A stretch of DNA of 64,000 bases from Photobacterium angustum (GCF_002954615.1 NZ_MSCJ01000002.1:1-64000), one strand, 5' to 3'. Counted from the stretch's first letter, positions 29,022 to 39,855 are shown. Translations and numbers: made by a program. The notes: generated by a model not told the origin, from the sequence alone.

Positions 29022-29927
29022 ATGCTGATTTTTGCTTTTTTCGTTATATCACTCTACGTCGGTTCGATTGTTTTTATTCGTATCCGAAATAAAGATCGTT
29101 TGGGTTTTAAACGCCAGATGTCTGACTTTTCGACCTTTATGGTACCAATGAATATTCCTATCTACTTGCTATCCAAAGTTCCATTGACCCCTTTTTTCGA
29201 AAGAAAACATTTTCCTGAACTTGATATTTTGCAAGACAATTGGGAAGTGATCAAAGAGGAAGCATTGGCTCTGTATGAAAGTGGCCATATAGCAATTAAA
29301 AATGATCTACCCGCCAGTAGTTTTTACAAAGATAATCGATGGACCAGTTTCTATTTGAAAGTATACGATTGTGACATTCCATCCGCTCGAAAACTCGCAC
29401 CAAAAACGATGGAGCTTATTGAGCAAGTGCCAGGTATGAACCTCGCGTTATTTGCTTGTTTGAATCCAGGTAAGCGTATAGGTAAACACCACGACCCATT
29501 TGCTTTGAGTTTGCGTTATTCTCTTGGATTAAGTACACCTAACTCAGAAGATTGCGCCATTTCAGTTGATGGGCAATGGCACACTTGGAGGGACGGTGAG
29601 TCGATTATTTTCGACGAAACTTATGCTCATCATACTCATAACGATAGCGATAAACCTCGAATCATACTGATGTCTGATATTGATCGTCCTTTAAGAAGTA
29701 AGTTGATCCAAAAAATGTATTACTACTTTGCTAAAACGTTTAACAGCTTGTTTTTTGTCGACAATATAGATTCAACCAAGACAGGGCTTGGTAACAAAAT
29801 AACCCCTATTCATAAAAGTTATCGCACAAACATGAAAAAATTTAAAAATTGGAACAAGCCACTTTACGTAACATTCAAGTTTTGTGCTTTGGGGGGAGTT
29901 TTATTTATTTTCTATCATACTTTCTAG
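29022..29927 (+). CDS. LpxO-like aspartyl/asparaginyl beta-hydroxylase (lipid A hydroxylase)
   Basis: A 301-residue inner-membrane-anchored 2-oxoglutarate/Fe(II) dioxygenase. A membrane helix covers about 1-20. The catalytic domain has GKHHDPF near 154-160 (iron ligand His) and DETYAHHTHN near 198-207 (second His), with an arginine that binds oxoglutarate in KPRIILMSD. A C-terminal hydrophobic segment ends the protein. It matches LpxO, which makes 2-hydroxymyristate on lipid A; membership of another branch of the family is possible. No obvious Shine-Dalgarno precedes the ATG. The relic 3 end lies just upstream. Confidence 0.82.
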   Translation: MLIFAFFVISLYVGSIVFIRIRNKDRLGFKRQMSDFSTFMVPMNIPIYLLSKVPLTPFFERKHFPELDILQDNWEVIKEEALALYESGHIAIKNDLPASSFYKDNRWTSFYLKVYDCDIPSARKLAPKTMELIEQVPGMNLALFACLNPGKRIGKHHDPFALSLRYSLGLSTPNSEDCAISVDGQWHTWRDGESIIFDETYAHHTHNDSDKPRIILMSDIDRPLRSKLIQKMYYYFAKTFNSLFFVDNIDSTKTGLGNKITPIHKSYRTNMKKFKNWNKPLYVTFKFCALGGVLFIFYHTF

Positions 29928-30069
29928 ACGATAAAAGTGTGGTGATAGAATAAGCTTACAGATGAAATCTTTTGTATTCACAAACTCGGTGATTATGTTC
30001 ATTTTTCTGTTTTCAATTACAAGAAAATAAGCACCAAAAGTATATTTAAGTTATCTCTTTACCAAATAG

Positions 30070-30109
30070 CAAAAGGGCGTTGAAGTTACCTTCAACGCCC
30101 TTTTTTTAA
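30070..30109. terminator. Terminator between lpxO and the 25-residue gene
   Basis: An 11-bp perfect stem GGGCGTTGAAG (30075-30085) with CTTCAACGCCC (30090-30100), with A-run and T-run on the two sides, suitable for both converging genes. It is unusually strong. Confidence 0.92.
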
Positions 30110-30121
30110 TTCTTTAAACAC

Positions 30122-30199
30122 TTATTTGATTTGCGCTTTGTACATAGAAGCGAAAACTGGAGTGTATAGGCTAACAATTTTGTTAATGATACGTGACAT
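30122..30199 (-). CDS. 25-residue small protein
   Basis: The frame begins MSRIINKIVSLYTPVFAS and ends YKAQIK-stop. The ATG has AAGGAATTC upstream at good spacing, a near-consensus -10 (TATAAT) lies about 95 bases upstream, and an 11-bp terminator stem begins just after the stop. The product is basic and amphipathic, with no signal sequence; it could sit on a membrane. It is shorter than usual gene-finding limits. No family recognised. Confidence 0.65.
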   Translation of the reverse strand: MSRIINKIVSLYTPVFASMYKAQIK

Positions 30200-30274
30200 T
30201 ATGAATTCCTTAATAAAGCAAGTTTTATATAATCTACAACCTTGCCTAAACACAGTATTTATAAGGCATTGGTC

Positions 30275-30297
30275 GCGTTTCGATGGGGGGCATTATA
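30275..30297 (-). promoter_or_regulatory. Promoter of the 25-residue gene
   Basis: TATAAT at 30297-30292, then a C-run and CCATCGAAACGC (30286-30275), the same 12 bases that follow the -10 of both inverted-arm peptide genes. A -35 element is weak. Confidence 0.55.
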
Positions 30298-30299
30298 GG

Positions 30300-30493
30300 A
30301 GTTTAATCGGCTTTTAAAAGTGAGAAATAATATTATTTTTGATTAGTTTTTCTAATGCAAAAGTTACATAAAAAAACCAGTAATAACCATTCATTAAAAC
30401 CGAATAAATCCTCATTAATTGTTCTTGTTTATGGGTGGTTGAGTAACGTCGGCAGAGAACAGAATAATGTCGCCAACTTTAGCAACGCATTTG
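30300..30493. other. AT-rich intergenic stretch
   Basis: No gene seen between the small-gene promoter and the end of inverted arm 2. Confidence 0.5.
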
Positions 30494-30510
30494 TTGCCGA
30501 TATCTACGGC

Positions 30511-30753
30511 TTATTTATCAGCAGCAGACAGTAGCTTTCCAGCAAAGGTAAGTTGTGATGATGATTGTGTAAATACCACACCTGAGTGTGAGCGCTCTGC
30601 GGTACCTTGTTTTTGGTAATGCGCGGCATTTATATTGCTAGCGGCTGCTTTTTGAAATTGAACATTACCTGTAAACGCACCATCTTTAGCTGAAGCGTTA
30701 TAAGACATAGCGATGATAGCGGCTGCGATAGTTGCTTTAATAACTGTTTTCAT
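30511..30753 (-). CDS. Small secreted peptide, copy 2
   Basis: 80 residues, identical to copy 1 (22671-22913) apart from five substitutions, all in the mature part (three near residues 40-44 and two near 64-71). The signal peptide is unchanged. Preservation of the reading frame while many bases differ in the flanks suggests selection. Function unknown. Confidence 0.75.
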   Translation of the reverse strand: MKTVIKATIAAAIIAMSYNASAKDGAFTGNVQFQKAAASNINAAHYQKQGTAERSHSGVVFTQSSSQLTFAGKLLSAADK

Positions 30754-30794
30754 GAGTAATAAAACCTTGTGTCTTTATGTTTATAAACGCCTGT

Positions 30795-30875
30795 GCGTTT
30801 CGATGGGTGTATTATCAATAGTTACACCAAAAACAACAATACAATAAAACCACAAAAGATTATTACCAAGTGGTA
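30795..30875 (-). promoter_or_regulatory. Promoter and putative operator of the arm 2 peptide gene
   Basis: Reading on the minus strand: inverted repeat TACCA-CT-TGGTA (30875-30864), a -10-like GATAAT (30816-30811), then CCATCGAAACGC (30806-30795). The spacing equals that in arm 1. Confidence 0.5.
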
Positions 30876-31149
30876 ACTATATAAGAGAGAATCTAATCAG
30901 CCCTCCACCTTTCGGCTTAACCCCCCACTATTCCTTGAAGCGTATAAACGATGATTAAAACCTAAAAGGAATGTTTCGAGTCACCGCAAGCATCAATGAA
31001 AAAATCAGTACTAACTTATTCTTATTGCTATTATTACGTGATCCTCTACACGAAACACTACAGCTTATTACAGCTTAATTGCTAAGTTACGATATGTTTC
31101 AAATAGGCTGTGATAAAATAAAACGGTTATTGTAGTTTTTTGAGGTTTT
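30876..31149. other. zur upstream region
   Basis: AT-rich, with no gene seen. It should contain the zur promoter. Confidence 0.5.
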
Positions 31150-31605
31150 ATGGCGGATCAAGCCCAATTATTAACAAAGGCGCAGCGACTCTGTGAAGAG
31201 CGAGGCGTTCGACTTACGCCACAGCGCTTAAAAGTGTTGGCGTTGATTATTGAGCACCATAGCTCAATCAGCGCTTATGAGTTATTGGATCAACTCAAAA
31301 TTTCAGAACCGCAAGCAAAGCCGCCAACGATTTACCGAGCTTTAGATTTTCTCCTAGCACAAGGTTTTGTTCACAAAGTGGAGTCCACAAATAGCTATAT
31401 TGCTTGCTGTGTACTAGGACATGCCGATCATTGTTCGCAGTTATTAATTTGTGATGAATGTGGCTGTGTTGAAGAATGCCATGATGATGAGTTAGCCAAA
31501 CTACTTCGTCAAAAATCAGAAAAACTTGGTTTTAAGATTAATCATCATGTTGTTGAAAGCCATGGTATTTGTGAAAAATGCCAAGGCAATAAACCTATTA
31601 TTTAA
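31150..31605 (+). CDS. zur: Zinc uptake regulator Zur (Fur family)
   Basis: A zinc-responsive repressor of high-affinity zinc uptake genes, 151 residues. The N-terminal winged helix (about 10-80) contains RLTPQRLKVL and PPTIYRALDFLL. The dimerisation domain has the structural zinc cysteines C101-x2-C104 and C141-x2-C144, plus the C86-C87 and H91 region for regulatory zinc. The PPTIYRALDFL segment and the Cys pattern point to Zur, not Fur. GAGG precedes the ATG. cheX follows by 24 bases on the same strand. Confidence 0.93.
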   Translation: MADQAQLLTKAQRLCEERGVRLTPQRLKVLALIIEHHSSISAYELLDQLKISEPQAKPPTIYRALDFLLAQGFVHKVESTNSYIACCVLGHADHCSQLLICDECGCVEECHDDELAKLLRQKSEKLGFKINHHVVESHGICEKCQGNKPII

Positions 31606-31629
31606 CCTACAACGAAAAGTCTTACAATT

Positions 31630-32091
31630 ATGCGCGCAGAATTTATAAACCCTTTTCTTGCATCTCTGATTAATGTGCTCAACACCATGGCATCCATGCC
31701 AATGACACCACAAAAGCCAAGACTAAAGAAAGATGAAATTGCGCGTGGTGATGTATCTGGCTTAATAGGTATGATTGGCCCAAAAACCAAAGGGTCGATG
31801 TCAATCACGTTTGAGCAAGATTTGGCTCTTGAAATCATGCAACGAATGCTCGGTGAACGTCCAGCAGGCATTAATGAAGATGTTACTGATATGGTAGGTG
31901 AAATTACTAATATGGTAACAGGTGGTGCAAAACGTGCGTTGGCTGAAAATGGCTATGACTTTGATATGGCAACACCTGCGGTTGTTTCAGGTAAAGGCCA
32001 TACCATTACCCATAAATGTGATAATGCAATCATCTTAATGCCATTTGATTCTGACTATGGCAAAGCCTATATCGAAATTTGTTTCGATTGA
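31630..32091 (+). CDS. cheX: Chemotaxis protein CheX (CheC-like phosphatase)
   Basis: A CheC/CheX/FliY-family protein of 153 residues, likely dephosphorylating CheY-P or another receiver domain. The active-site pattern E-x2-N is visible in GEITNMVTGGAK near residues 91-102, and the MSITFEQDLALEIMQRML region before it is the conserved helix pair. Only one such motif is present, as in CheX. It is 24 bases after zur and may be cotranscribed with it, but no other chemotaxis gene is near. Confidence 0.87.
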   Translation: MRAEFINPFLASLINVLNTMASMPMTPQKPRLKKDEIARGDVSGLIGMIGPKTKGSMSITFEQDLALEIMQRMLGERPAGINEDVTDMVGEITNMVTGGAKRALAENGYDFDMATPAVVSGKGHTITHKCDNAIILMPFDSDYGKAYIEICFD

Positions 32092-32315
32092 TATCGTCTT
32101 TTTCAATGAAACTATAGCGTTAATTACACGATAAATTCTTTGCTTAACTTAACGCTATCTAGTTATTTATTAAGTCTTTTATTAATAAACCCATTCTTAA
32201 ATAAAAGACTACTCTCCGCTCTTTTTTCGATCTAGACTAGTTTGTGTCATACGCATCATGTTACTTATAACTGCGAGATGACTGTATATTATTTGTCTAA
32301 AAGGGAAAGACGTAC

Positions 32316-32522
32316 ATGAGTAAACTGACTGGAACCGTAAAATGGTTCAACGATGACAAAGGCTTTGGTTTCATTTCTGGAACGGATGGCAAAGATGTGT
32401 TTGTACACTTCAGTGCTATTCAAGCTCAAGGGCGCCGCACCTTACGTGAAGGCCAAAGTGTTGAGTTTATCGTGACGGATGGTCAGAAAGGCCCACAAGC
32501 TAGCGAAGTTATTGCACTGTAA
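32316..32522 (+). CDS. Cold-shock-domain protein
   Basis: A 68-residue single cold-shock domain with KGFGFIS (RNP1) and VFVHF (RNP2), a predicted RNA chaperone. It lacks the insertion QDNGGA seen in the 22.1 kb paralogue and has a shorter untranslated region (about 220 bases to cheX), so it may be differently regulated. Ribosome binding site AAAGGGAAAG. A strong terminator follows. Confidence 0.93.
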   Translation: MSKLTGTVKWFNDDKGFGFISGTDGKDVFVHFSAIQAQGRRTLREGQSVEFIVTDGQKGPQASEVIAL

Positions 32523-32540
32523 TAACCATCACTGAAAAGA

Positions 32541-32575
32541 TAAAAAAACGCCGCTATTTAGCGGCGTTTTTATTA
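32541..32575. terminator. Bidirectional terminator between csp and pgi
   Basis: Stem ACGCCGCT (32548-32555), ATTT loop, AGCGGCGT (32560-32567), with A- and T-runs. Confidence 0.92.
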
Positions 32576-32608
32576 TACAAACATATAACTTAGTACATTA
32601 GCCTAAGA

Positions 32609-34270
<1,662 letters not shown>

Positions 34271-34516
34271 CTAATTTTGTTATGTTTATCTTTCGCACCC
34301 ATACACTGTTTGCGAAAGATCCCCGATTTTGCTCATTAGCCTATGATGGCAGGCTTATTTATAATTTTGATCACTTGTGATGATGCCGCGAAAAGAAAAA
34401 GATCGTCATTGCGGTAAATCACGAAAACTTGGAATGCATCATACCTGTATTTCGCATCAATGTAATAATGCGAATAACTAATCAAACTAAAAGGTTAAAC
34501 CTATAGGTAAATAGCC

Positions 34517-34936
34517 ATGTGGTATCAAAAAACAATTAATCTTACTCCTCAAAAGCGCGGTTTTCACCTTATCACTGAGGAAATAGAGCAACATTTACAT
34601 GAGATCCGACCTTTAAGCGTTGGATTAGTCCATTGTTTTCTCCAACACACCTCGGCAAGCTTAACCATTAATGAAAATGCCGATCCTACGGTACGTCATG
34701 ATATGGAGAAACATTTTAATCATTTTGTACCAGAACGTGCGCCATATTATCGACATACCTATGAAGGAGATGATGATATGCCAGCACATATTAAAAGTTC
34801 ATTGTTAGGTAATAGTATCTCGATCCCTATTTCACAAGGACGTTTAGCATTGGGTATATGGCAAGGTATTTATTTAGGTGAGCACCGTGATCATGGCGGC
34901 TCTCGCCAAGTCGTGATCACTATTCAAGGCGAATAG
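34517..34936 (+). CDS. yjbQ: YjbQ (UPF0047) family protein
   Basis: A 139-residue cytoplasmic protein with the family signatures [18 protein letters not shown] (about 43-60) and [18 protein letters not shown] (about 108-125). Family members have weak thiamine-phosphate synthase activity in vitro, but the physiological role is unsettled. Standalone gene with a terminator. Confidence 0.9.
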   Translation: MWYQKTINLTPQKRGFHLITEEIEQHLHEIRPLSVGLVHCFLQHTSASLTINENADPTVRHDMEKHFNHFVPERAPYYRHTYEGDDDMPAHIKSSLLGNSISIPISQGRLALGIWQGIYLGEHRDHGGSRQVVITIQGE

Positions 34937-34949
34937 CATATTGAAGATA

Positions 34950-34994
34950 CAAAAAAGCACTTACCTCTAACAATGACGGTTAAGTGCTTTATAT
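34950..34994. terminator. Terminator between yjbQ and the surface-antigen gene
   Basis: Stem AAAGCACTTA (34954-34963) with TAAGTGCTTT (34981-34990), loop of 17 bases that can pair further (ACC/GGT). Confidence 0.75.
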
Positions 34995-35000
34995 TTAATA

Positions 35001-36269
35001 CTAGAACGGCTGGTTAACCATCACTCTAAAGGTGCTTTCCTCACTGCCCCACGCCATTTCGGTTCGGACAACAACACCTTCGACTTGAAAACGTACTGCG
35101 CCACCAGCGCTCCATTTCATGTCTGAATGCAACTCAGAGAGATTGTAACTATCCGCAACACGACCAACATCAGCAAATGCTACCCACTGCCACCAAGGCA
35201 CGTTGTACCAATTAAAGACAGGCCATTCACTCAGAGGTTGCCATTCTGGCATCACGCGATATTCTGCACTGTAGCTGATTGCTGATCGCCCAACATATCG
35301 CCCCGTTTGAAAACTCCGTAAGCGATATAAGCCCCCCAGTTTGACTCCTGCATATTCAGGTGGACGATGATAACCATCTTTTGAGTCCGTTGTATTCCAA
35401 CTTGGGGTATCAGCGGTATACACATTAAACGCCAAGACTTGCTGATCAAATAAGTTATCCAGCTTACCTAAATTCAAATACCAACTTTGGTTTATTTCCC
35501 ATTTCCACCAGCTTGTTTGCTCTGAGGTATCAGGCGCATATGTCAGTTTAAATTGACTTTTACTGCCTTGGGTTGGATTCGCAGTATTGTTTTGGTTGTT
35601 CCATTCAAACCGAGTTTCTAGCCCCCACACACTGTCATTATGTGAAAAATCTGAAGAAGGGATCGGTGTGTTTTTAGCAAACTGACGAGATTGATAGAAC
35701 GGGCGAAAATCTATTGATGATACGCCGCTTTCCCATGGCGTATGACCTGTTAATTGACGGTTAGGATAAAGTGCAGATTGAATAGGATCATGCTTACCTT
35801 GTCCAATCGGCAAAATATAACGCGCACTTAATTGATGCCTTGACTCTTGCGCATCAGCAATGATCCTATCATCGAGGTGGGAATCATTTTGGGTCGCCTT
35901 TCCTACATAGTAATTAAAATCTTTATAATCACCACTGTAAAGCTCTGCTCCAAATAGCCAACGGCTGTCGGCAGATAACGCGTAATTATAAGCCCCCAGA
36001 TACGTCATCCATGTGCCTTTATCTGTCACCAGCCCAGCGACTAATAGTGAAGCTTGTGGTTGCCCTGCTTTTTTGACAACACCTGCGGCACCAATAGACA
36101 ATCCCATGCTATCGGTAGAAAACATAAAAGGTACTGCAGCAATATCTGAATCGGTATTTTGTACCGCTTCAGAACCATCAATATCAAGTAATTCATTTTC
36201 AGCATGAATATCGGCTGAAACCAACAAAGCCGCAGCATACGCCACGGCTTTTAATTTTCTTTCTTCCAT
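35001..36269 (-). CDS. BamA/TamA-type surface-antigen outer-membrane protein without POTRA domains
   Basis: A 422-residue exported protein with a signal peptide of about 22 residues (ADIHA-EN). No POTRA repeats are seen; the mature protein begins with a short acidic linker and goes straight into beta-strands. The C-terminal part has the surface-antigen (D15) domain features: GLYRLRSFQTGRY, AFADVGRV, SAGGAVRFQVEGVVVRTEMA, and a C-terminal Phe. It is probably an outer-membrane barrel of unknown role. The gene is 28 bases after alr and could be cotranscribed with dnaB-alr. Confidence 0.75.
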   Translation of the reverse strand: MEERKLKAVAYAAALLVSADIHAENELLDIDGSEAVQNTDSDIAAVPFMFSTDSMGLSIGAAGVVKKAGQPQASLLVAGLVTDKGTWMTYLGAYNYALSADSRWLFGAELYSGDYKDFNYYVGKATQNDSHLDDRIIADAQESRHQLSARYILPIGQGKHDPIQSALYPNRQLTGHTPWESGVSSIDFRPFYQSRQFAKNTPIPSSDFSHNDSVWGLETRFEWNNQNNTANPTQGSKSQFKLTYAPDTSEQTSWWKWEINQSWYLNLGKLDNLFDQQVLAFNVYTADTPSWNTTDSKDGYHRPPEYAGVKLGGLYRLRSFQTGRYVGRSAISYSAEYRVMPEWQPLSEWPVFNWYNVPWWQWVAFADVGRVADSYNLSELHSDMKWSAGGAVRFQVEGVVVRTEMAWGSEESTFRVMVNQPF

Positions 36270-36297
36270 TAAAGCTTATCGTCCAATGTTTAATGCA

Positions 36298-37377
36298 TCA
36301 CGTATATGCCATCGCAACCCGTGGTGTTAATTTAGTGACCAATTCATACGCAATCGTGCCAATGTGCTCAGCCACAATCTCAGAAGGTAATCCTTCGCCC
36401 CATAATGTTGCAGTATCGCCGACTTTATCCTGTGCATCTGGCCCTAAATCCACCGTTAGCATGTCCATCGAAACACGCCCTGCCATCGGCACAATACGAC
36501 CATTAACAAGCACTGGTGTGCCGTTGGGGGCAGTACGTGGATAACCATCGCCATATCCAATCGCAATCACACCGACTTTGGTATCTCGCTCACTCGTCCA
36601 AATACCACCGTAACCGACTTGCTCACCTTTTTTGACATCACGTACAGCAATCAGGCTAGAGGTTAATGTCATCACAGGCTTTAAATCATAAGCAGAAGCA
36701 AAACGTTCAGACTCATTAAATGGTGAAACACCATACATAATGATCCCCGGGCGAATCCATTCTAGCTGGCTATCAGGCCACGCTAAAATACCCGCAGAGG
36801 CGGCTAATGAACGCTCACCTTGATAATCTTGAGTTAAATCCAAAAAGGTATCTAGCTGCTTTAACGTAATATCAGAGCTTAAATCATCAGCATTACCAAA
36901 GTGACTAATAAAACGTAATGGCTTTGCGACATTCTCACAGGCATTTAAACGTGCCATAAAATCCGTCAGATCTTCTGGACGTACACCTAAGCGGTGCATA
37001 CCGGTATCAATTTTCACCCAAACTTGCACAGGGTTATCAAGCTCAGTCTGTTCTAATGCTTCCAATTGCTCAATCGAGTGAACCACAGTATGAATATTAT
37101 TGGTCACTAATACTGGAAGATCGCTCGGTGCATAAAACCCTTCTAATAATAAAATAGGTTTTACGATCCCACCTGCACGTAAAATTAATGCTTCTTCAAT
37201 ACGAGCAACACCATACGCGTCAACATTCGTAAGCGTTTGAGCAACACGAAGTAAGCCATGCCCATAAGCGTTGGCTTTTACGACCGCCAAAACTTTACTA
37301 TTTGGTGCGTGTTGACGGATCAACCCCAAATTGTGGGCTAATGCTTCAGTATCTATATGTGCGGTTGCAGCTTTCAT
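36298..37377 (-). CDS. alr: Alanine racemase
   Basis: A PLP-dependent racemase supplying D-alanine for peptidoglycan. The Schiff-base lysine is Lys34 in [10 protein letters not shown] (32-41). The catalytic tyrosine lies in the C-terminal half (GYGGIW / GYGDGYPR region). 359 residues, as in E. coli Alr. It is 27 bases after dnaB, the common gammaproteobacterial dnaB-alr order. Confidence 0.97.
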   Translation of the reverse strand: MKAATAHIDTEALAHNLGLIRQHAPNSKVLAVVKANAYGHGLLRVAQTLTNVDAYGVARIEEALILRAGGIVKPILLLEGFYAPSDLPVLVTNNIHTVVHSIEQLEALEQTELDNPVQVWVKIDTGMHRLGVRPEDLTDFMARLNACENVAKPLRFISHFGNADDLSSDITLKQLDTFLDLTQDYQGERSLAASAGILAWPDSQLEWIRPGIIMYGVSPFNESERFASAYDLKPVMTLTSSLIAVRDVKKGEQVGYGGIWTSERDTKVGVIAIGYGDGYPRTAPNGTPVLVNGRIVPMAGRVSMDMLTVDLGPDAQDKVGDTATLWGEGLPSEIVAEHIGTIAYELVTKLTPRVAMAYT

Positions 37378-37404
37378 CCAAAATCCTAAATAATATTCTT
37401 ACGC

Positions 37405-38802
37405 TTACTCTTCATCGTAGGCAGGACCTGCATAATTATCAAAGCGAGAGAACTGGCCTTGGAAGGTTAAACGGACGGTACCGATAGGACCATTACGTTG
37501 CTTACCTAAGATGATTTCAGCGATCCCTTTAAGGGCACTATCTTCGTGATAAACCTCATCACGATAAATAAACATAATTAAATCGGCATCCTGCTCGATC
37601 GCACCGGATTCACGTAAATCTGAGTTAACAGGGCGTTTATCGGCACGTTGCTCCAACGATCGGTTAAGCTGCGACAAGGCAACAACCGGGACGTTTAATT
37701 CTTTTGCCAGCGCTTTTAACGAGCGGGAAATCTCAGCGATCTCTAATGTACGGTTATCTTGCAGACCCGGCACTCGCATTAATTGCAAGTAGTCAATCAT
37801 GATCATGCTAATACCGCCGTTATCGCGGGCGATACGACGGGCACGTGAACGGACTTCCGTTGGTGTTAAGCCAGAACTATCATCAATGAACATATTCTTC
37901 TTTTCCATCAGAATACCCATTGTTGATGAAATACGTGCCCAGTCTTCATCATCGAGTTGACCGGTACGAATTTTAGTTTGGTCAACACGCGAAAGTGACG
38001 CCAACATACGCATCATGATCTGTTCGGCTGGCATCTCTAACGAGAAAATAAGTACAGGTTTTTCCTGCTCCATTGCTGCGTTTTCACATAAGTTCATCGC
38101 AAAGGTAGTTTTACCCATCGATGGACGTGCCGCAACAATGATTAAGTCAGATCCTTGAAGGCCAGCGGTTTTTTTATTGAGATCGGTAAAGCCTGTCGAT
38201 ACACCGGTCACACCATCTTGTGGTGATTGGTATAGAATCTCGATACGTTCTAAGGTCTTTTCTAAGATCGTATCAACGCTTTGTGGACCTTCTTTATCGT
38301 TGGTACGTTGCTCTGCAATCGCAAAGACTTTACTTTCAGCCATATCCAGTAAGTCTTCACTGGTACGGCCCTGTGGATCATAACCGGCATCGGCAATTTC
38401 ATTTGCCACACCAATCATGTCACGAATAAGTGCACGCTCGCGGACAATATCAGCATACGCTAAGATATTTGCCGCTGACGGTGTATTTTTTGCCAGTTCA
38501 GCTAAGTAAGCAAAACCGCCTACATCATCAAGTGTGCTTGATTGCTCAAGGTTTTCAGACAGGGTGATCAAATCTAGCGGCTGACCCGCTTCTAATAGTG
38601 CCGCTGTCGCCTGAAAAATAATCCGGTGTGGACGACTGTAGAAATCATTGGCAACGACTTTTTCAGCCACCATGTCCCACTTTTCGTTATCCAGCATCAA
38701 ACCACCAAGAACAGATTGCTCAGCCTCTAAAGAGTGAGGCGGCATCTTAATGGCGTCCATTTGATTATCTTTTGGTTTTTTCGGTTTACTATTATCTGCC
38801 AT
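37405..38802 (-). CDS. dnaB: Replicative DNA helicase DnaB
   Basis: The hexameric 5'-3' helicase of the replication fork. The N-terminal domain covers about 20-125 (LEAEQSVLGGLMLD), followed by a linker, then a RecA-like ATPase with Walker A ARPSMGKTT at 225-233, the LIFSLEMP H1a motif, and the DYLQLM Walker B. No intein is present. Length 465 against 471 in E. coli. Confidence 0.98.
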   Translation of the reverse strand: MADNSKPKKPKDNQMDAIKMPPHSLEAEQSVLGGLMLDNEKWDMVAEKVVANDFYSRPHRIIFQATAALLEAGQPLDLITLSENLEQSSTLDDVGGFAYLAELAKNTPSAANILAYADIVRERALIRDMIGVANEIADAGYDPQGRTSEDLLDMAESKVFAIAEQRTNDKEGPQSVDTILEKTLERIEILYQSPQDGVTGVSTGFTDLNKKTAGLQGSDLIIVAARPSMGKTTFAMNLCENAAMEQEKPVLIFSLEMPAEQIMMRMLASLSRVDQTKIRTGQLDDEDWARISSTMGILMEKKNMFIDDSSGLTPTEVRSRARRIARDNGGISMIMIDYLQLMRVPGLQDNRTLEIAEISRSLKALAKELNVPVVALSQLNRSLEQRADKRPVNSDLRESGAIEQDADLIMFIYRDEVYHEDSALKGIAEIILGKQRNGPIGTVRLTFQGQFSRFDNYAGPAYDEE

Positions 38803-39051
38803 AGAAATTGCGTATTAGCCAAGAACAAGAATGAAGCATAGTAGTATACCCCATACATTCGGTTCTGAGCAGTCATAAACTTACGACTCGCATCAAACCT
38901 GATAGTTATTTAATTATGCGCCTTTTTAAATTATCTGACAGTCAAGGTTAAGGATTCCTAACCAAAAGCTGACAAATTTGAGTTAGAATGCGGACGCATA
39001 ATACTTATCATCAATAACACTCAATTTACGACACCTGCCGTGGGAGGACCT

Positions 39052-39810
39052 TTGGCAAGATACCTACTGACATTATTGCTGCTTGCCAATACTGCAGCCC
39101 ATGCTGCTGACGTTCAAGATATCGAAGAAGATGTCTCGCCATCTCACTTTACCAGTGAGGTGGGACTTGGGTTTACAGCACTTGCTGGTAATTCAGATTC
39201 ACAGACGCTAAACGCTAATTATGATCTGCAATATATCAAAGGTCGTTATAAAACTAACGCAGATACGAGCCTACTAATGGCGAAGAAAAATGGCGAAGAA
39301 GATAAACGTAAGATGTCAGCCAATTTGAAAACACAAATGCTGATCCGTGATGGCTATTACTTATATGGTAGCGGCAGCTATATTGATGATCGCTATGGTC
39401 CATATTATGTTGATTCACTCGCTTCTGCTGGTATCGGTTATCGTCTCTTTAGCTATGAAACGTTTCAAGCCTTGGTCGATATTGGTCCTGGTTTTCGTCA
39501 CCAAGATCCAAACCTAGATGAAATTGATGGTGATATAGTCAAACCAGAAGTAGTGAATGAAGCTGTTTTACAAAGCTCATTAACCATGACATGGAAACCG
39601 CTTAAAACACTTTCTGTGGAAAATAAAACCAATATTGTGGCTGGTAATAGTAACACTACGATCCAAAATGATTTATCACTGACCAACTCGATCACCGATA
39701 ATATCGCATTGAGTATTGGCTTTAACTATACCTATTACACCTGGGTGCCTAACAATATGAAAAACTTCGATTCTAGTACTATTGTTAGCCTGATTTACAG
39801 TATGAAGTAA
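39052..39810 (+). CDS. DUF481 outer-membrane protein (YdiY-like)
   Basis: A barrel-type outer-membrane protein of about 252 residues with a signal peptide ending AHA-A. The DUF481 region starts EVGLGFTALAGNSDSQTLN, and the family-typical DRYGPYYVDSLASAGIGYR segment follows. Role unknown; the family includes proteins annotated as salt-induced. The start is unusual: a TTG at 39052 lies three bases after GGGAGGA and opens the signal peptide directly, whereas the GTG at 39040 has no ribosome binding site. No ATG is available upstream. Confidence 0.85.
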   Translation: MARYLLTLLLLANTAAHAADVQDIEEDVSPSHFTSEVGLGFTALAGNSDSQTLNANYDLQYIKGRYKTNADTSLLMAKKNGEEDKRKMSANLKTQMLIRDGYYLYGSGSYIDDRYGPYYVDSLASAGIGYRLFSYETFQALVDIGPGFRHQDPNLDEIDGDIVKPEVVNEAVLQSSLTMTWKPLKTLSVENKTNIVAGNSNTTIQNDLSLTNSITDNIALSIGFNYTYYTWVPNNMKNFDSSTIVSLIYSMK

Positions 39811-39855
39811 AGCTAAGGATTGACGCTAACGGTTTTCCTTCTCAAATTTCAGACA

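Larger units (their letters stand above)
30494..30875 (-). repeat. Inverted-repeat arm 2 (about 382 bp)
   Basis: Near-identical to 22548-22930 in reverse orientation, covering operator, promoter, leader, peptide gene and about 17 bases after its stop. Confidence 0.9.

Noticed and set aside
22548..30875. The whole interval as one composite transposon
   Set aside because: The arms carry no transposase or terminal-repeat features and no target duplication is visible, so only an inverted duplication is claimed.
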